From: MGBC163016 sp964631345
GTDB taxonomy: Bacteria > Actinomycetota > Coriobacteriia > Coriobacteriales > Eggerthellaceae
DNA: 64,000 nt
NCBI GenBank assembly: GCA_964631345.1
Contig: CAZVWE010000007.1
Coordinates: 22,871 to 86,870, forward strand
Reading direction: 5' to 3'
Shown here: piece after piece, positions 24,955 through 34,838 of the stretch
Numbering within the stretch: the stretch's first letter is position 1
Layout of the letters: each line of letters opens with the position of its first letter
Translations under genes and position numbers: made by a program
The notes under the pieces: model-generated
The model's input: only the letters and a program-made list of their open reading frames with translations
The model's database searches: none
Told to the model about the DNA's origin: nothing

Positions 24955-26766
24955 ATGGCAAAGAAAAAGACCCCATCGAAGCTTTGGAAAGAAGGTTCAC
25001 TGTTTGACAGAGCGATCGATGTAGTTTTTGGCGAACAACAATCAAATTCACATTCTGGTTCATATCATTCGACAGAGAGCTACGGTGCTGCGACAAAGAA
25101 AATAGCAGGTTCTGCAGATGCTCCACGTGCACTTAATCGCATCATGATTGCGTTTTTGGTGTTCGCGGTTATCTTTTTTGGCAGGCTGGTGTTTTTGCAA
25201 GTCATCGTATCTGACCACTACACCGCAATGGCAAGAGAGACCAGAATGGTGAGTTTCGAAACTACTCCCAAGCGTGGAACTATATATGACAGAAACGGCG
25301 TAATTCTAGCTACTAGTGTTGATTGTCTTACTGTTTATTGCAATCCTGTAGAAGTTACAGATGCTCCATCTGAGGCTAGAGCTATTGCTCGTGTTTTGGG
25401 TGGTAAAGCTGCTGACTACCTACCAGCACTTGAAAAAGAATCTACCACTTTTGCATATGTCAAGCGTCAGGCTGATATGGAAGCTGCAGAAACTTTGAGA
25501 TCCATGGGTCTTGATGGTGTCTATTTCATCAATGATTCTCGTCGTGAATATCCTAATGGTGGAGTTGGTGGCCAGGTAATTGGTGTTTGCGATGTTGATG
25601 GCAACGGCATTACTGGACTTGAGCTTCAATATGAAGACATTTTGGCTGGAACTCCTGGTAAATATTCAGCTGAGCGCGGTGAAAAAGGAGCCCCGATTCC
25701 CGGTGGAGTTCATGAGGATGTGCCAGCACAAGATGGCGAAGACATCATGATCACGCTTGATATTAAGCTTCAAGCAAAAATGGAAGAAGCGCTAGAAGAA
25801 GGCATTATCACATATGAATCCAAAAAGGGAAACGCCTGTGTGATCGATGGCGATAACGGTGAGATTCTAGCGATTTGCTCATATCCATACCTTGATCCAA
25901 CCGATAGAGAAAATTCTGTAATTGGGTCAGAGAACTTAACAGCTATAACGCAACCATTTGAACCAGGATCTATTTTTAAGACAGTATCAGCGCTTACCGT
26001 CCTTGAGCAACATGCAATGGAGCCTGATACTGAGATATTTGTGCCTGCGGTTTTAGAGGCAAACGATTACGAGATCACAGACTCCCATTTTCGTTTTGAT
26101 GAAGACATGACCTTGAGTACGATACTTAACCAATCGTCAAATGTTGGAATTTCACTTTCAACAGAAAAAGCCGGTTTTGAGCATCTTTATGACAATATTG
26201 TAGATTTTGGATTAGTTGAAACAACCGGAGTTGATTATCCAGGTGAGTCAGCAGGCAAGCTTCCTGATTTTGAAGACTGGGGAAAGATCATTGCCTACAA
26301 CATCAGCTTTGGACAAGGTCTTACAACGACTCCTTTGCATATGGCTTCTTTCTACGGAATGATTGCGGCAGATGGATTAAAAACCCAGCCCCATTTTCTT
26401 ATGTCTAAGCCGCAAACAAATGAAACAGTTACCTACGAAACTGAACAGCTTATCACCGATCAAGAATCTATCGATAAGCTTAAAGATATGCTTTGCGGTG
26501 TTGTGCAACAAGGTACTGGTACTGATGCTGCCATTGATGGCTACGATATTGCTGGGAAAACCTCTACTGCAGAGATTGCTGAAAATGGCACATATGCTGA
26601 TGACCGCTATAACCTATGTTTCGCGGGTTTCATTAATAACTCAAGCTCAAATATTGCATGCTTTGTGTCAGTCAACGATGTTCAGTATGAAGGCAGAGTA
26701 GCGTCGGTGTTTCACGATATAATGGCCGAGGCCATAGATTTGTATAACATCGTCCCTACACAATAG
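24955..26766 (+). CDS. ftsI: Septal peptidoglycan transpeptidase (FtsI/PBP, class B)
   Basis: Cross-links septal peptidoglycan together with FtsW. One N-terminal membrane segment (about residues 63-84) is followed by the dimerisation domain (FETTPKRGTIYDRNGVILA). The transpeptidase motifs are SIFK (in EPGSIFKTV), SSN (in NQSSNVGIS) and KTS (in AGKTSTAE) where most PBPs have KTG. No C-terminal PASTA domains are present, unlike many Gram-positive division PBPs. murF follows after 16 bases. Confidence 0.93.
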   Translation: MAKKKTPSKLWKEGSLFDRAIDVVFGEQQSNSHSGSYHSTESYGAATKKIAGSADAPRALNRIMIAFLVFAVIFFGRLVFLQVIVSDHYTAMARETRMVSFETTPKRGTIYDRNGVILATSVDCLTVYCNPVEVTDAPSEARAIARVLGGKAADYLPALEKESTTFAYVKRQADMEAAETLRSMGLDGVYFINDSRREYPNGGVGGQVIGVCDVDGNGITGLELQYEDILAGTPGKYSAERGEKGAPIPGGVHEDVPAQDGEDIMITLDIKLQAKMEEALEEGIITYESKKGNACVIDGDNGEILAICSYPYLDPTDRENSVIGSENLTAITQPFEPGSIFKTVSALTVLEQHAMEPDTEIFVPAVLEANDYEITDSHFRFDEDMTLSTILNQSSNVGISLSTEKAGFEHLYDNIVDFGLVETTGVDYPGESAGKLPDFEDWGKIIAYNISFGQGLTTTPLHMASFYGMIAADGLKTQPHFLMSKPQTNETVTYETEQLITDQESIDKLKDMLCGVVQQGTGTDAAIDGYDIAGKTSTAEIAENGTYADDRYNLCFAGFINNSSSNIACFVSVNDVQYEGRVASVFHDIMAEAIDLYNIVPTQ

Positions 26767-26782
26767 GCCATAAAGGTAAAAC

Positions 26783-28261
26783 ATGCGCCTAAATGCCAAA
26801 CAGATAGCACAATGTACAGGTGGAGAGTTTTTTGTAGACCCTATTGATCCATCTGCCATTATTAAATATGTCGAATGGGATTCTCGTGAGGTAGGTCCTG
26901 AAAGCCTTTTTGTTGCGCTTCCTGGCAACAAAGTCGATGGCCACGAGTTTATAAACGACGCGCTTTCAGCTGGAGCTATGGCTGTGCTTGTAAGTGATCC
27001 TGTGCCTGAGAAAACATGTGGTCTTGCACGTGAAATGGGATCTGCCATTATTCAAGTTCCAAACACGGCGCATGCAGTTATGGATATTGCGCGTGAGTGG
27101 CGCTCATATCTTAAGGGATGTGTTGTTGCCATAACTGGATCAGTTGGGAAAACCACTACTAAAAACTTAACGCGCGATGTTTCCAAAAGCGCATTTTCTA
27201 CAATTGCAACTAAAGGCAATCAAAATAATGAACTAGGATGCCCGAAGACAATTCTTGCAGCTGAGGCGGATACTGAAATTGTAGTTGTTGAAATGGGAAT
27301 GGATGGTTCAGGTCAGATTGCAGATCTGTGCAAAATGGCACGACCTCATGTAGGTATTGTCACAAATGTGGGCGATTCGCACTTAGAGGCATTGGGAACA
27401 AGAGAAAACATTGCGCGAGCTAAGGCAGAGCTTCTGCAAGGACTCCCGGATGGATTCGGTGTTGCAATTCTTAACGCAGAAGGCGATTTCACTGACTACA
27501 TGATTGAATATGCTGATTTGGATTCAAGGCGCATAGAAAAGATTTCATTTGGCGGTGAAGCTCTTTGGGCAGAGAAATCCGTATGGGCGGACAATGTTAC
27601 GCTTGATGGCGAAGGACGTCCTTCTTTTGAAATATACGCAAAAGGCTTTGATTCAGAGCCAGCAGAACCTACGCTTTTTAAGCCAGAACCGGGAATTGAG
27701 CACGCAACTTGCAGACTAACACTTAGAGGCGCACATAATGTACTTAATGCATGTGCGGCTTCGGCTTTTGGGCTTTTGCAGGGGATAGCGCTTGAAAAGA
27801 TAGTGGACGCATTAAGTGCTTCGGTTCCAGAGGCTGGGCGCCAAGAGATTTTGGCATCGCGCGATGGCTTTACTGTAATAAACGATGCGTATAACGCAAG
27901 TCCAGATTCCATGAGAGCATCTCTTGCAACGCTTGCTTCAATGGATGTCTCTGGACGGCGTATTGCTGTTTTAGGAGACATGGGAGAACTTGGGGATGGA
28001 GAAGTTGCTTGCCATGAAGGTGTTGGACGCGCAGCTGCTGAAAGTAATCTTGACAGGCTTATTTGCATAGGAGAACTTGCGCGGCATATTGCAGATGCAG
28101 CGGTGGATGCAGGTATGGATTCCGTGCAAGTGATTCATGTCGCATCTATTGGAGAGGCCTTAGAAGCTTTAGAAGGTACGCTTGATTCAGGCGATGTTGT
28201 ACTTGTTAAGGCATCTCGTTTTATGGAATTGAATCGACTTGCAGAAGGGCTTGCGAGTTAA
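26783..28261 (+). CDS. murF: UDP-MurNAc-tripeptide-D-Ala-D-Ala ligase MurF
   Basis: ATP-dependent ligase adding D-Ala-D-Ala to the UDP-MurNAc-tripeptide. The N-terminal domain recognises uridine (WDSREVGPESLFVALPG); the P-loop is AITGSVGKTTTK; the C-terminal domain contains VINDAYNASPDSMRA, typical of MurF. It has 492 residues. It follows ftsI directly: the usual murE between them is missing. Confidence 0.93.
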   Translation: MRLNAKQIAQCTGGEFFVDPIDPSAIIKYVEWDSREVGPESLFVALPGNKVDGHEFINDALSAGAMAVLVSDPVPEKTCGLAREMGSAIIQVPNTAHAVMDIAREWRSYLKGCVVAITGSVGKTTTKNLTRDVSKSAFSTIATKGNQNNELGCPKTILAAEADTEIVVVEMGMDGSGQIADLCKMARPHVGIVTNVGDSHLEALGTRENIARAKAELLQGLPDGFGVAILNAEGDFTDYMIEYADLDSRRIEKISFGGEALWAEKSVWADNVTLDGEGRPSFEIYAKGFDSEPAEPTLFKPEPGIEHATCRLTLRGAHNVLNACAASAFGLLQGIALEKIVDALSASVPEAGRQEILASRDGFTVINDAYNASPDSMRASLATLASMDVSGRRIAVLGDMGELGDGEVACHEGVGRAAAESNLDRLICIGELARHIADAAVDAGMDSVQVIHVASIGEALEALEGTLDSGDVVLVKASRFMELNRLAEGLAS

Positions 28262-28262
28262 T

Positions 28263-29309
28263 ATGTTTGCCTATTTTTCACAGTATCCAACCTTTTTGAT
28301 CTTTGTTGCAGTGGTTATTGCAATGGTGGTCACCATGGCTCTTACCCCTGTATTCATAAAGATATTAAAACGTGCACAAATTGGACAGCAGGTACGCGAA
28401 GAGGGACCTGAGACTCACCTTGTTAAATCGGGAACGCCTACTATGGGCGGCGTTGTCATGCTCATAGCTGTCATAGTTGTGGCTTTTTTAGTTGGGGTTC
28501 CTGATCCTGAGACATATCTGTTATTAGGTGCGGTTGTTCTGACAGGTGTGCTTGGTCTTGTTGATGATATATCGAAGGTTGCACATGAGCGGTCTTTAGG
28601 ACTAACGCCTAAGGCGAAACTCATTGGTCAGTTCTTGATTTCTCTTGTTTTCATTTTGTGTGCCATCAATGTTTTAGGAATTCCGCCAACTGTTGATATC
28701 CCATTTATCGTGACCCTTGATCTTGGAGTCTTGAACACAGCAATCGAACTTCCTGATGGGTCGATCTTTAACATTCCTTGGATATATGTCATCTTTTGCT
28801 TGATATTACTTATGGGTCTTTGTAATGCGGTTAATCTAACCGATGGTCTTGATGGGCTGGCCGGAGGAACCGTCATGATTGTTATGGTGGTTATGGCTGC
28901 TATTGCATTTCGTGGAAACTTACTTGAGCCTGCAATTTTTTCAGCGGCAATTGCTGGTGCATGTATAGGATTTCTGTGGTTTAACTCATATCCTGCGGAT
29001 ATTTTTATGGGAGATACCGGCTCTCTTGCTTTAGGCATGGCTCTTGGATGTTTAGCCGTGCTTACAAAAACAGAGTTTATTGTATTGATTATAGGCGCGC
29101 TTTTTGTTGCTGAGGCACTATCTGTGATGATTCAAGTGGCCTACTTTAGACACACTGGGAAACGCGTGTTTTTGATGGCTCCATTGCATCATCATTTTGA
29201 AAAACTAGGATGGAGCGAAACCAAGGTAGTCATTAGATTCTGGATTATTTCAGGCGTTCTGTCTGCTTGTGGTTTTGCGCTGTATTTTGCAAATTCGCTT
29301 ACGGGGTAA
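28263..29309 (+). CDS. mraY: Phospho-MurNAc-pentapeptide transferase MraY
   Basis: Integral membrane enzyme that makes lipid I from undecaprenyl phosphate and UDP-MurNAc-pentapeptide. About ten membrane segments; conserved loops KSGTPTMGG, LVDDISKV, NLTDGLDGLAGG, FMGDTGSLALG and the HHHFEKLGW signature near the end. The ATG lies one base after the murF stop, so coupled translation is likely. Confidence 0.96.
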   Translation: MFAYFSQYPTFLIFVAVVIAMVVTMALTPVFIKILKRAQIGQQVREEGPETHLVKSGTPTMGGVVMLIAVIVVAFLVGVPDPETYLLLGAVVLTGVLGLVDDISKVAHERSLGLTPKAKLIGQFLISLVFILCAINVLGIPPTVDIPFIVTLDLGVLNTAIELPDGSIFNIPWIYVIFCLILLMGLCNAVNLTDGLDGLAGGTVMIVMVVMAAIAFRGNLLEPAIFSAAIAGACIGFLWFNSYPADIFMGDTGSLALGMALGCLAVLTKTEFIVLIIGALFVAEALSVMIQVAYFRHTGKRVFLMAPLHHHFEKLGWSETKVVIRFWIISGVLSACGFALYFANSLTG

Positions 29310-29312
29310 TAT

Positions 29313-30878
29313 ATGCCGGAAAAATTATTGGACACAAACGTAGATTCTAATATTGCGGGAAGAAAACTAGCCAAGATACATCTTGGCGATGTTTGTATTT
29401 TGGGTCTTGGAGTAACTGGTAGAGCTGTTATTAACTACTTGTTGGACGCTCCTAATGGCCGTGTTTCATCAATTTCTGTTTATGTTGGCGGCGCCTTAGA
29501 GCCAGAAATTATCGATGAACTTAACGATAAAGGTGTTGCGGTTTTCGACAACTCAGATGCATTGACTAAAAACTATGATCTATGTATTGCATCCCCTGGT
29601 ATTTCTAAATATGCATCGCTTTATGTAAGTGCTCTTGATATGTGTGATGAAGTGATTGGAGAAGTTGAGCTTGCTTGGCGTGAGAGCTCTAAGGACTCCA
29701 TTTGGATTGCTGTAACTGGCACAAATGGGAAGACCACTACAACGGCGCTTACCGCTCATATATTAAACACTTGTGGGTTTTCTGCTGCCGCTGTTGGAAA
29801 TATTGGAGATAGTTGCATATCGCTTGTTGGAGCCGACTTAAAAAGCGATGAAGCTAAGGCTGAAGCTAATTGTCTTCCGCAAAATCAAAAAGGGCGGGTT
29901 TATGTAGCTGAGGTGTCGTCATATCAGTTGGCGTCAACATCTGCATTTGCCCCTAATGTATCTGTTTTGCTTGGTATTACAGAAGACCATCTAATATGGC
30001 ATAAAACATACGAGGACTACATTGCATCCAAATTTAAAGTGTTAGACAACATGGCTTGTGTTGAAAACGCAGTTGCTATTTTGGATGCCACCAACGATAT
30101 TGTGCGTAAAAAAGTAAGAGAGCTAAAAGCGGTTCCTAAAGATGAGCGTGGCTTTTCATATATTCCAGTTGGTACGAAAGCTGGAGTTACTGGGGATATG
30201 AGAGAGGCCTGCGGTGCAGACAATGCAGCATTTCTTGATAATGACGGAATGCTTCATGTTGCCTTTGATGGTGGAGAATACATATTGGGCGCTGCAGCTG
30301 ACCTTCAGATCAAAGGTACACATAATGTGCTTAATTCGCTTGCTTCTGCAAGTGCTGCGTTAGCCCTTGGAGTAGATGCACGTGATGTAATTAAATCGCT
30401 ACCTACGTTTAAACCGCTTGAGCATAGGATTGAGCCGTGTGGTGTGGTGTCTGGAGTTGCGTATGTGAATGACTCGAAGGCAACCAATACAGATGCTGCC
30501 ATCATGGCTGTGGGATCATTTCCTGAACATACAGTGGTTGCTATGTTGGGCGGCCGTGACAAGTTGACCGATCTTGATGGGCTAGTTGAGGTATGCCGTA
30601 CATATGCAAAAGGCGTTGTTTGTTTTGGAGAATCCAAGGAGCGCTTTGCCAGTGCGTTTTTACCACTTAAAGATGATGGCATAGATGTGTGTATTGTCGA
30701 TAGCTTTGATGATGCATTCAATGCTGCAAGTTCTATAGCTACATCAGGAGATACCGTTTTGCTGTCACCTGCATGTGCGTCATTTGACGAGTTTTCATGT
30801 TTTGAAGAACGTGGGGAACACTTTAAAAAGCTTGTACAAAAGCTTGCAAATGCGCGTGCCGACGAACTTAAAAGTTAG
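29313..30878 (+). CDS. murD: UDP-MurNAc-L-alanine--D-glutamate ligase MurD
   Basis: Cytoplasmic ligase adding D-glutamate. The N-terminal Rossmann part has GLGVTGRAV, the P-loop is VTGTNGKTTTTAL, and SSYQLAS and VNDSKATNTDAA are MurD marks. At 521 residues it is some 70 longer than usual; the extra length comes from an N-terminal lead of about 25 residues and insertions, including one after residue 170 (KSDEAKAEANCLPQNQKG). Confidence 0.94.
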   Translation: MPEKLLDTNVDSNIAGRKLAKIHLGDVCILGLGVTGRAVINYLLDAPNGRVSSISVYVGGALEPEIIDELNDKGVAVFDNSDALTKNYDLCIASPGISKYASLYVSALDMCDEVIGEVELAWRESSKDSIWIAVTGTNGKTTTTALTAHILNTCGFSAAAVGNIGDSCISLVGADLKSDEAKAEANCLPQNQKGRVYVAEVSSYQLASTSAFAPNVSVLLGITEDHLIWHKTYEDYIASKFKVLDNMACVENAVAILDATNDIVRKKVRELKAVPKDERGFSYIPVGTKAGVTGDMREACGADNAAFLDNDGMLHVAFDGGEYILGAAADLQIKGTHNVLNSLASASAALALGVDARDVIKSLPTFKPLEHRIEPCGVVSGVAYVNDSKATNTDAAIMAVGSFPEHTVVAMLGGRDKLTDLDGLVEVCRTYAKGVVCFGESKERFASAFLPLKDDGIDVCIVDSFDDAFNAASSIATSGDTVLLSPACASFDEFSCFEERGEHFKKLVQKLANARADELKS

Positions 30879-30886
30879 GTCATTTT

Positions 30887-32080
30887 ATGGCTCGTGCTAA
30901 ATCAAGACAAAATATGCAAGAGATTCAGGTCATGAAGATCTTGATCATGATCTCTGTTTTTGCACTTGTGGTTATCGGGCTCGTGATGGTCTATTCCGCA
31001 ACTTCTGCTGATCTTGCAAGCGCAGGAAAAGATCCGTTTGGGGATGTTATCAGCCAGGCAATATATGCACTTTTAGGCATCATAGCTGCAGTTGTTTTAT
31101 GGAGGGTTATTCCATATAGGGCATGGGCAGGCTCTTTAAATTGGATAATTTGGGGCTTCTGCATGCTTTTGTTAGTACTTACGTTTTTTATGGGTACAAC
31201 GGTTAACGGAGCTAAGCGTTGGCTTTATCTTTTCGGTGTTATCGGTATGCAGCCGTCTGAGTTTGCAAAAGTCGCACTTCTTTTGATGACCATTCGCATT
31301 CTTAATGACTGGCGCGAGGGAACCATCGATGTGCGCGGCGCTCTTGTCCAGCTTTTGCTTTTGATTGCATTCCCACTTTTGTTTTTATATGTCACGCAAT
31401 CAGACCTTGGAACCACGTTGATTTGTTCAGTTGGCATCTTGGTTGTTATGTTGATCGGTGGCATTCCGAAACGTTTTATCGCTTTGATTATTTTGGCAGG
31501 AGTTGCAGTTGTAGCTATAGGCCTTGCAGGGGGCGGATATCGTTCAAGTAGGTTTGTTTATTTGGATCCGTGGAATGACGGTCAAGGCGGTCTTGGCGCT
31601 GGCTATAACATCATAAGATCGTATTATGCGCTTGCTGAAGGCGGTCTTTTTGGAGTTGGCATAGGAAATTCACATGAGAAATATCAATACCTTTTCGCAT
31701 CAGATACTGACTTTATCTTTGCTGTTCTAGGCGAAGAACTTGGTCTTGTTGGAGCACTTATCGTAATCGGACTGTTTTTGCTGCTGCTTTACGCGGGTTT
31801 AAAGGTGGCGCTTGCTGCAACCGATGGACTTGCTGCAATGATCGCAGCGGGTTGCACGATCATGCTAGTTTTTCAGGCCTTCCTCAATATTGGGTGTGCG
31901 ATTGGGATTTTCCCAACTACTGGAAAGCCGTTGCCTTTTATTTCGTCTGGCGGAACATCGGTTATTTCTTCTTTAGTTTTAATTGGACTTGTACTTTCAG
32001 TGGAGAGATCGTGTGAGGTACCAAAATCGCACGAGCGTAGGCGCGATGAACTTCGTGTGATAAGAGCAAGGAGGCCGTAA
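30887..32080 (+). CDS. ftsW: SEDS-family glycosyltransferase FtsW
   Basis: Multi-pass membrane enzyme polymerising lipid II at the septum with FtsI. About ten membrane segments; family marks include TVNGAKRWLYLFGVIGMQPSE, NIIRSYYALAEGGLFGVGIG and PFISSGGTSVISSL. The RodA alternative is less likely given its place between murD and murG. The stop overlaps the murG start (TAATG). Confidence 0.94.
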   Translation: MARAKSRQNMQEIQVMKILIMISVFALVVIGLVMVYSATSADLASAGKDPFGDVISQAIYALLGIIAAVVLWRVIPYRAWAGSLNWIIWGFCMLLLVLTFFMGTTVNGAKRWLYLFGVIGMQPSEFAKVALLLMTIRILNDWREGTIDVRGALVQLLLLIAFPLLFLYVTQSDLGTTLICSVGILVVMLIGGIPKRFIALIILAGVAVVAIGLAGGGYRSSRFVYLDPWNDGQGGLGAGYNIIRSYYALAEGGLFGVGIGNSHEKYQYLFASDTDFIFAVLGEELGLVGALIVIGLFLLLLYAGLKVALAATDGLAAMIAAGCTIMLVFQAFLNIGCAIGIFPTTGKPLPFISSGGTSVISSLVLIGLVLSVERSCEVPKSHERRRDELRVIRARRP

Positions 32081-33210
32081 TGGCCGAAAAACAATCTATA
32101 TGCGACAAACAACCGGTTGCTGTTCTTTCAGGTGGGGGAACAGCAGGTCATATAAACCCTGCTTTGGCTTTAGCTGAGCGCTTAGAACACGATGGCTGGA
32201 AAGTTTATTTTGCAGGTACGCCAGAAGGCATTGAATCTAGATTGGTGCCGCAAGCAGGAATAGAATTTAAGGCTTTTAGGGCATCTGGTTTTGATAGGGC
32301 AAAACCCTATACGCTTATTAAAGGCGTTTCTCAAATACTTACGAGTTCTCATGCTGCTAAAACGTGGTTTAAAGAAATCAAGCCTGATGTAGTAGTAGGC
32401 TTTGGTGGCTATGTTTCTATGCCTGTTGTCACGGCTGCTGAGCAAATGGGAATACCAGTTGTTGTGCATGAACAAAATTCCGTTATGGGTATGGCAAATA
32501 AATATGCGGCAAGAAAAGCGAATGCGATATGCCTAACATATCCGATTGATGATTTAAGTGCGCCACCTGGCGTAAAGGTGGTGGTTACAGGCAATCCGGT
32601 TCGTGCAAGTATTACCGAAGTGACACGACAAGAGGGAAGACGCGCCTTTGAGATTCCAGAGGATGCGCTTGTGCTTTTGGTGTTTGGAGGAAGCTTAGGA
32701 GCTCGCCATATTAATGAGGCCATATGTCGTGTTGCTCCTGAATTGATGAATCGGAAAAGTCTATATGTAATCCATGTTACAGGCCCAAAAGAGCTTGAAA
32801 GCGTTAAAGCCGAGTTGAACCTTAACGATGCGGACGCATCGCGGTGGCTTTTATATGGATATCTTGACAATATGCCTTATGCGATGGCTGCAGCAAATGT
32901 AGTAGTGTCGCGCGCCGGAGCTACATCGCTTGCCGAGATAGCGGCACGTTGCATGCCCGCGCTATTGGTGCCATATCCGTATGCGACAGCTGATCATCAA
33001 ACTGCAAATGCTCGTGCAAATGTTGAAGCGGGTGCTGCGTTTTGTGTGGCAGATGATGATCTTGATAAAGAGATCTTTAAGGATGAATTGTTGAAGTTAA
33101 TTGATGATGAGTGTGTGCGGCAATCTATGATGGAAGCAGCAAGGTCTCTTGAGGCAAACGAAGCAACAGATAAGCTTGCAGGCATTGTTGAATCTGTGAT
33201 ACAGAAATAA
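32080..33210 (+). CDS. murG: Undecaprenyl-PP-MurNAc-pentapeptide GlcNAc transferase MurG
   Basis: Adds GlcNAc to lipid I on the inner membrane face, giving lipid II. GGGTAGHINPALALAE is the N-terminal acceptor loop, VVGFGGYVSMPV and SRAGATSLAEIAARCMPALL the later family motifs. It has 376 residues. It is the last gene before a 215-bp gap that holds tandem repeats. Confidence 0.96.
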   Translation: MAEKQSICDKQPVAVLSGGGTAGHINPALALAERLEHDGWKVYFAGTPEGIESRLVPQAGIEFKAFRASGFDRAKPYTLIKGVSQILTSSHAAKTWFKEIKPDVVVGFGGYVSMPVVTAAEQMGIPVVVHEQNSVMGMANKYAARKANAICLTYPIDDLSAPPGVKVVVTGNPVRASITEVTRQEGRRAFEIPEDALVLLVFGGSLGARHINEAICRVAPELMNRKSLYVIHVTGPKELESVKAELNLNDADASRWLLYGYLDNMPYAMAAANVVVSRAGATSLAEIAARCMPALLVPYPYATADHQTANARANVEAGAAFCVADDDLDKEIFKDELLKLIDDECVRQSMMEAARSLEANEATDKLAGIVESVIQK

Positions 33211-33227
33211 CTCTCCAGTAAACGGGA

Positions 33228-33303
33228 AATTAGATAGGGAATTAGACGGAGGATTAGTCGGGGTAATTAGTCAGGCAAATTAGTCAGGCAAATTAGTCGG
33301 AGA
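33228..33303. repeat. Six 12-13-bp tandem repeats between murG and murC
   Basis: Units lie at 33228-33239, 33240-33252, 33253-33264, 33265-33277, 33278-33290 and 33291-33303, with the consensus AATTAGTCAGGCA; units 4 and 5 are identical. Downstream, TTTATGC-GATAG-GCATAAA (33352-33370) is a clean inverted repeat before murC that might be a small operator. Confidence 0.85.
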
Positions 33304-33425
33304 ATATAGGTTTACTGAATCTCGACTTCAGACTTTTTGTCAATACGAGTTTTTATGCGATAGGCATAAATTCGCGTTAAAATTTAGGTTTTGAACTCAA
33401 GCTATGCCGAAAGGTTTTACGAATA

Positions 33426-34835
33426 ATGACAGACTGTGTTTCTGATGAGGTTTACTTTATAGGTATTGGCGGTGTTGGGATGAGCGGAATTGCGCTTATT
33501 GCACACGATCAAGGACTGAAAGTTTCCGGGTCTGACTTAAAAGCCAGCCGTTTTACTGCTCCTCTTGAAGATGTTGGTATTGAGGTGCATATTGGACACG
33601 ACGCTTCGAATTTGCCTGAAGGCAATCCGACTATTGTAGTTTCAACCGCCATCCTTGATTCCAACTGTGAACTTATGGAAGCAAAAAGGCGCGGACTTAC
33701 GATTGTTCGTAGAGCTGAGATGCTTGCACATTTAGGACGTAATTTAAAAACGCTTGCGGTTGCGGGCACCCATGGCAAGACAACCACTTCATCGATGCTT
33801 GCATCGATTCTTGATCATATGGGGAAATCTCCAACGTTTTTAATCGGAGGTATGGTTCGCGAATATGGATCAAATGCCCATTCAGGTACTGGGGAATACT
33901 ATGTTGTAGAGGCTGATGAGTCGGATAAGTCTTTTACGCATCTATCGCCCTCTGCTGTAATTGTCACAAATATTGAGGCAGATCATCTAGACCACTATGC
34001 TGATTTGACCGAAATACATGCTCAATTTGGAAGTTTTATCTCTTTAGTTCCTAAAGGTGGGCCTGTAGTTGTTTGTGCAGAAGACAAAGCGGCAGTAGAG
34101 GTTGCAAAAAATAATGCAGACAATGTAATTACATATGGCACCGATGAAGATGTGGATGTGCGTGCGTTTGATATCACAACAGAAGGAATATCTTCAAAAT
34201 TCAAGGTTCGCCTACAATCCGGCCGCGTAGTTGAAACATCGATTAAACAAAACCCTGGTATCCATAATGTTCTAAATGGCACAGCTTGTCTTGCTTTGCT
34301 TGAAGCAATTGGAGAAGATGTTGATGCTGCTGCTTTAGCTCTGTCCCATTTTCAAGGAGTACGCAGGCGTTTTGATCTGGTGGGTGTGGCAGATGGTGTT
34401 ACGGTTGTAGATGATTATGCGCATCATCCAACTGAAATTGCAGCTACTATAGCGGCTGCTAAGCAGCTTGGTTTCAATCAAGTCCATGTGATCTTTCAGC
34501 CTCACAGATATTCCAGAGCGAAGCTTTTTGCAGAAGTTTTAAAAGAAGAATTTGGATGCGCATTTGATATGGCAGATACTGTGACGTTTATGGATGTCTA
34601 TCCTGCAGGAGAAGAGCCGATCCCTGGCGTTAATGGGAGAACATTCATGAATGTGGTGCTTGATCATGCAGGGCATCCTGAAGTTTATTATGTCCCAAGA
34701 AGACTACAGCTTCCAAGTTTTATGGCAGACATTGTTAAAGATGGTGATTTGGTTATGACGCTTGGAGCAGGGGATATTACTGAGATAGGCGCGATTCTTT
34801 TAGATGTGCTTGAAAAACGCGCTGGTGTGGAGTGA
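33426..34835 (+). CDS. murC: UDP-MurNAc--L-alanine ligase MurC
   Basis: First amino-acid ligase of the cytoplasmic peptidoglycan pathway. The N-terminal domain starts VYFIGIGGVGMSGIA, the P-loop is VAGTHGKTTTSSM, and VVDDYAHHPTEI lies in the third domain. It has 469 residues. murB follows after three bases. Confidence 0.96.
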   Translation: MTDCVSDEVYFIGIGGVGMSGIALIAHDQGLKVSGSDLKASRFTAPLEDVGIEVHIGHDASNLPEGNPTIVVSTAILDSNCELMEAKRRGLTIVRRAEMLAHLGRNLKTLAVAGTHGKTTTSSMLASILDHMGKSPTFLIGGMVREYGSNAHSGTGEYYVVEADESDKSFTHLSPSAVIVTNIEADHLDHYADLTEIHAQFGSFISLVPKGGPVVVCAEDKAAVEVAKNNADNVITYGTDEDVDVRAFDITTEGISSKFKVRLQSGRVVETSIKQNPGIHNVLNGTACLALLEAIGEDVDAAALALSHFQGVRRRFDLVGVADGVTVVDDYAHHPTEIAATIAAAKQLGFNQVHVIFQPHRYSRAKLFAEVLKEEFGCAFDMADTVTFMDVYPAGEEPIPGVNGRTFMNVVLDHAGHPEVYYVPRRLQLPSFMADIVKDGDLVMTLGAGDITEIGAILLDVLEKRAGVE

Positions 34836-34838
34836 TCT

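Noticed and set aside
27496..28068. Minus-strand frame of 190 codons
   Set aside because: Antisense to murF and without family motifs; the same holds for the long antisense frames in rsmH (23744-24367) and ftsL (24340-24918).
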